NCBI GenBank assembly: GCA_050260935.1
Contig: JBLNCU010000171.1
Span: 1 to 17,068, forward strand
DNA: 17,068 nucleotides
Reading direction: 5' to 3'
DNA from: UBA8346 sp050260935
GTDB taxonomy: Bacteria; Bacillota; UBA4882; UBA8346
Positions within the stretch are counted from its first letter, which is position 1. Each line of letters begins with the position of its first letter. The position numbers and the translations under genes were made by a program. The notes under the pieces are model-generated. The model was not told the DNA's origin and made no database searches. It worked only from the letters and a program-made list of their open reading frames with translations. This document shows positions 15,701-17,068 of this stretch, one piece after another.

Positions 15701-16207
15701 CTCGAACAACAGCAAGCGGAGCCCGCCGATTCCGGCGATTTCCGCCTGGTCCAGCAGTTCCTCCTGAATTTCATTTAAAAGGCTAATAGTTGGAAAGACA
15801 ACTATTAAAGAGAATTCCTTGGCCAGTATTACCTGGCGCAACCTGTCCGATATCAGCCGGTGGGTCTTCAACTCCCCGATGGAAAAACTGGTTTTCAACT
15901 TAAAAAACCCCCATTCATTATTAGGGATTCGGGGTCGGGGGAGCAAATCCTGCCAATCCGGGGAAGGGATAGTTTTTGGCTCTTTAACCGGCAAAGATTG
16001 ACAATATCCCACCGGAGAATTCGTTTTCCGGTCAGTGTTTCCGTCAAGTTCTGGACAACTCAAACCGTCTATTGCTGGAGATGATACGGTAGCAGTAACA
16101 GTGGTTAACTCAAATTTACCATTTTGAGGTCTCCCTAACGAGATGTTTAATGGTACTAAATAAGTATAAGAGTCTAATTGTTGACTCTTTTTTATCATGG
16201 GTAACAT
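12755..16207 (-). CDS. addB: ATP-dependent nuclease subunit AddB with atypical N-terminus
   Basis: AddB partners AddA; it has an inactive helicase-like body, a PD-(D/E)XK nuclease and an Fe-S cluster that staples the nuclease domain. Residues 115 onward fit AddB. The C-terminal nuclease shows SCPYRFF with C851, GNLYHQVL (H883), GKIDRID (1001-1007) and VYDYKSG (D1018, K1020). Cluster cysteines are C851, C1124, C1128 and C1134, with C-x3-C where x2 is usual. Normal AddB begins with a Walker A motif (GRxGSGKT) followed closely by 'LILLVPEQ'. Here the matching strand is LIVVFPT (134-140), preceded by SIGELKTHRL with no intact P-loop. The first roughly 100 residues are unlike AddB and more AT-rich. 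ATG 16207 lacks a ribosome binding site; a TTG at 15898 with GGGGG 9 nt upstream would give 1047 residues. The start is therefore uncertain. Confidence 0.9.
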   Translation of the reverse strand: MLPMIKKSQQLDSYTYLVPLNISLGRPQNGKFELTTVTATVSSPAIDGLSCPELDGNTDRKTNSPVGYCQSLPVKEPKTIPSPDWQDLLPRPRIPNNEWGFFKLKTSFSIGELKTHRLISDRLRQVILAKEFSLIVVFPTISLLNEIQEELLDQAEIAGIGGLRLLLFEGFIAEIRRRFSLNQRTPSALAREFLMTETFGRLKAEGKIDYLAKVPFTAGYRQAMLAGVAEWQRSCLTPEIFGRWAAAQGPKEEQLALVFQVYQELLQQRGFTGEDLTLRELQELAQKRSADEGRSRVILYGFTDLTPLQRKYISILAAWFDFELIIDPTGVPEIQHFISRHFTPVSGIEAVAVLPVNALQKLQACLWTREPEPAVLDERDPSLQMIRVSGWTKQAVAIGREIIRLLRENPGYRPEDFLIISPLPQSFLKAAVPVFQEYRLPLAKEAAAMKEYPGVKRFYQGLTAAGEDWLWPEMAVFIRQHYCGDQAAEGDRILMELGERYGALSGRKRWLNLTKNAVFQQYCAEKNLNPAPLKNAVEFLETLPARAALKEYLKLARQWFITTAVPHFQAGGGWRWRIENLQAVERLVRVIDEVVELLDNSALKNKDIDLREFRSFWADYFLPLENKPPAIESAVRVLVPQEARGLKAKVVFITSLEQGVFPRYYISDWKLPPKARRELAEFGAELETGEEYLTQEKLAFYWSLQAAKERLYLVFQEQDSNGQPLNHSLFLDEIWQWFPGLRARAQIYPPAPEPPAGFAGCYSKSEEKNRLALYLAAPGRAIPVDDYQTCRELLRIPHYREMARQIQALLKSHNKPGQALFANPASFALLERLFGEERTFAITALEDYNSCPYRFFLKHVLGIRPLIKPEFLPDHLELGNLYHQVLQEFGDHYRGNSLTGEDFQEYQKVLNGLFVDFYREWRENSANDLVNLVLSLMEAEIRTVLTGWLQSELRWAEESGGRFKIGFLEFGFGLPQGDCDPASLPEPYQLDSEGVRVKIWGKIDRIDRDPEGGFIVYDYKSGRGPAVKDILAGDFLQIPVYLQALEELGFGEGRAAGGSYLGLKSPSRSRNGVWNKDRLRIPLSGKGLLTEAEWREWLAKVRTGIAGTVRGIRGGKFFPTPDQCLPHCEYRNCCRPTEREVEKADETPAE

Positions 16208-16224
16208 ATTTTATGTGTAATAGG

Positions 16225-16251
16225 ATTATAAAGGGTTTTGAGGTATTTCAA
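16225..16251 (-). promoter_or_regulatory. candidate addBA promoter
   Basis: On the minus strand a perfect TATAAT (16225-16230) is preceded by TTGAAA (5/6) with a 15-bp spacer, shorter than the ideal 17. Transcription would start near 16218, only about 11 nt before ATG 16207. That start would thus be nearly leaderless, or translation begins further in. Confidence 0.45.
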
Positions 16252-16305
16252 TTAACAAAGACTTATCAATTTCAGCCTCGTCAACACGATTGTTATAAGT
16301 CTCCA

Positions 16306-16324
16306 AAAGGCTTAAAAAGCCTTT
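16306..16324 (-). terminator. terminator-like hairpin upstream of addB
   Basis: AAAGGCTT and AAGCCTTT are perfect 8-bp arms around a 3-nt loop. On the minus strand the 3' arm ends in a T-run, so it could stop transcripts coming from the amidohydrolase side before the addB promoter. The symmetrical A/T flanks mean direction is uncertain. Confidence 0.4.
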
Positions 16325-16326
16325 AA

Positions 16327-16541
16327 CTAACTTGCTATTACAGAAAACAGAAATCTCCTCAGTGTTTTCCCAACAAATGACTCTATGGATTCAACCGCAA
16401 TTCGCCCAGGCGCTTTATTATTCGCCTCGTAACGGGCGCCGGAAAGAAGCCTATCCGGCACCAACAGAAAAGCTCGATAACCTTCATCATGATTTTTTTG
16501 GCATTATCATAAACGGGTGGCATGGGGGCTACTGTAACGTG
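16327..16541 (-). pseudogene. frameshifted fragment of a restriction-associated-looking protein
   Basis: Two minus-strand frames join into one protein-like stretch. The first (from 16541) reads HVTVAPMPPVYDNAKKIM; the second (16488 to the TAG at 16327) reads DEGYRAFLLVPDRLLSGA and then a segment containing APGRIAVESIESFVG. The join is at ATGATGAAGG, where ATGGATGAAGG would keep one frame, so a single G is missing. The pattern 'P.YD.A...........FLLVPD.....AR..A....PGRIAVESIESFVG' reminds me of proteins of the DUF4928/restriction endonuclease type found beside DNA methylases, but I cannot confirm this. Homology seems to break after SFVG. The IS256 relic lies directly beyond its upstream end and may have interrupted it. 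Confidence 0.4.
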
Positions 16542-16567
16542 AAAGGCGGTACAACAAAGAAATCCCC

Positions 16568-16711
16568 ATGCTTAAAGATACGCGTGAGTTCATAAAAACG
16601 CTCGCCGCTGAAACAATTCCAGAGGTTCTCGAAAGCGGGCTTGAAAATGAACTGGGTTACAGTAAATCTGATTGCAAAAACAAGCCAACCGGTAGCTCCC
16701 GAAATGGGTGA
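16568..16711 (+). mobile_element. N-terminal relic of an IS256-family transposase
   Basis: The 47-codon frame starts MLKDTREFIKTLAAE and ends with ENELGYSKSDCKNKP then TGSSRNG before a TGA. This matches the conserved N-terminal block of IS256-family transposases ('E...LGY.K.D..NK.T.NSRNG'). The DDE catalytic domain is absent: downstream sequence does not continue the protein in any frame. No flanking terminal inverted repeats could be identified, so this is an immobile remnant. Confidence 0.65.
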
Positions 16712-16773
16712 GCACCCTTGCCCTTGGCCAACGGTTGGCGCCATCAAACGTAACGGACTTTCACCGCCAAGGT

Positions 16774-16800
16774 CGCGCGCATGCCGCGCGCGCATATATA
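16774..16800. repeat. alternating purine-pyrimidine CG/TA tract
   Basis: CGCGCGCATG is followed by CGCGCGCGCATATATA, two nearly contiguous runs of strictly alternating purine-pyrimidine steps with self-complementary CG blocks. Such runs can adopt Z-DNA or cruciform structure under supercoiling. It lies in non-coding, decayed sequence and is unlike its surroundings in composition. Confidence 0.5.
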
Positions 16801-16801
16801 A

Positions 16802-16834
16802 GGGACCGGTTAAACCGGATCCCCTTTTAATTTT
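16802..16834 (+). terminator. terminator-like hairpin
   Basis: GGGA-CCGGTT-A-AACCGG-A-TCCC forms a 10-bp stem with a one-base bulge and minimal loop, followed by C and TTTTAATTTT on the plus strand. It lies beyond the transposase relic and could be that element's old terminator or an end-associated inverted repeat. Confidence 0.4.
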
Positions 16835-16963
16835 GGAACTTCTTGAACAGCAAACTCAGGCCTTTAATGCGAACGGATTTGCAATTGGCGATCATTCGGT
16901 TAAGGAACGCATTTGAGAAAGTGGCGGAAGATATAAGGAAGAGTATAAAGGAATGAACTTGCG

Positions 16964-17068
16964 TCAACAAATATCTAACAGTCTTTTAGCGTTATCACCC
17001 AAAATGTCTTGCTTTTCCTTTTCCGAAAGGGGCAAGGCTTTTAAATGTTCAATTTCGGTTTTGGCATT
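16964..17068 (-). CDS. 3' end of an amidohydrolase (COG2159/Amidohydro_2 type), partial
   Basis: Only the last 34 residues are in the window; the gene enters from the right edge on the minus strand and stops at TGA 16964-16966. The fragment contains IEHLKALPLSEKEKQDILG followed by DNAKRLLDIC. This is the typical C-terminus of TIM-barrel amidohydrolases ('I..L.LSEEEK..IL..NA.RLL.L'), where the NAxRLL helix closes the barrel. These zinc-type hydrolases or decarboxylases act on varied substrates, so function cannot be assigned from this end. No terminator lies directly after its stop; the nearest minus-strand candidate is at 16306-16324. Confidence 0.7.
   Translation of the reverse strand, partial: NAKTEIEHLKALPLSEKEKQDILGDNAKRLLDIC

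Larger units (their letters stand above)
16208..16963. other. 756-bp decayed accessory region between addB and an amidohydrolase gene
   Basis: No intact gene is seen. From left to right it holds the addB promoter, an inverted repeat GACTTAT/ATAAGTC (16260-16301), a terminator-like hairpin (16306-16324), a frameshifted restriction-associated fragment (16327-16541), an IS256-type transposase relic (16568-16711), a 13-bp palindrome GCCAACGGTTGGC (16727-16739), an alternating CG/TA tract (16774-16800) and a terminator-like hairpin (16802-16834). Open frames of 60-90 codons across it show no recognisable family. Confidence 0.7.

Noticed and set aside
16641..16916. 91-codon plus-strand frame after the transposase relic
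   Set aside because: It crosses the alternating CG tract and a hairpin, shows no family pattern and no ribosome binding site.
1..17068. CRISPR arrays, tRNA, rRNA or prophage genes
   Set aside because: No regularly spaced direct repeats, no cloverleaf or T-loop signatures and no phage structural or integrase genes were seen on either strand.

Overview
The window looks like chromosomal DNA from a Bacillota (Firmicutes) bacterium of a clostridial-type lineage. Three things suggest this: the RuvCAB/RecO and AddAB repair systems (AddAB instead of RecBCD), strong GGAGG-type ribosome binding sites, and the neighbourhood ruvC-ruvA-ruvB-queH-DUF2905. Base composition is near 50% GC through most genes and visibly more AT-rich at the right end. 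Genus and species cannot be read from the sequence.

Left block (19-4291, minus strand): one tightly packed recombination/tRNA-modification operon, read ruvC, ruvA, ruvB, queH, DUF2905, recO, then a DUF4342 gene. RuvC, RuvA and RuvB form the Holliday-junction branch-migration and resolution machine. RecO is the RecFOR mediator. QueH makes queuosine in tRNA. Spacings are short and several junctions are overlapped or abutted, so co-transcription is likely.

Middle block (4522-8043): a plus-strand membrane protein that resembles an M28 peptidase with its metal ligands lost; a convergent DUF362 protein with two ferredoxin-type 4Fe-4S motifs; and a secreted or anchored NodB-type polysaccharide deacetylase followed by a clear intrinsic terminator.

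Regulatory stretch (8044-8532): 489 bp without a protein gene but rich in structure. It holds a compact folded RNA ending in an intrinsic terminator (about 8239-8340). It then holds a good sigma-A-type promoter for folE2 whose -10 box lies inside a perfect 7-1-7 inverted repeat of the kind bound by Fur/Zur/PerR repressors, and a leader hairpin. FolE2 is the zinc-independent GTP cyclohydrolase and is classically Zur-controlled elsewhere, so this is the most meaningful regulatory signal in the window. FolE2 also supplies the precursor of both folate and queuosine, which links it loosely to queH.

Right block (9346-16207, minus strand): addB then addA, the two subunits of the double-strand-break helicase-nuclease, overlapping by 20 bp. 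AddA is complete and unusually carries a cysteine quartet in its own nuclease domain. AddB keeps its nuclease and Fe-S cysteines but has an atypical N-terminus without a recognisable Walker A motif.

Right end (16208-17068): a decayed accessory patch containing a frameshifted fragment that resembles a restriction-associated protein, an N-terminal relic of an IS256-family transposase, hairpins and an alternating purine-pyrimidine tract. It is followed by the 3' end of an amidohydrolase gene that runs off the window.
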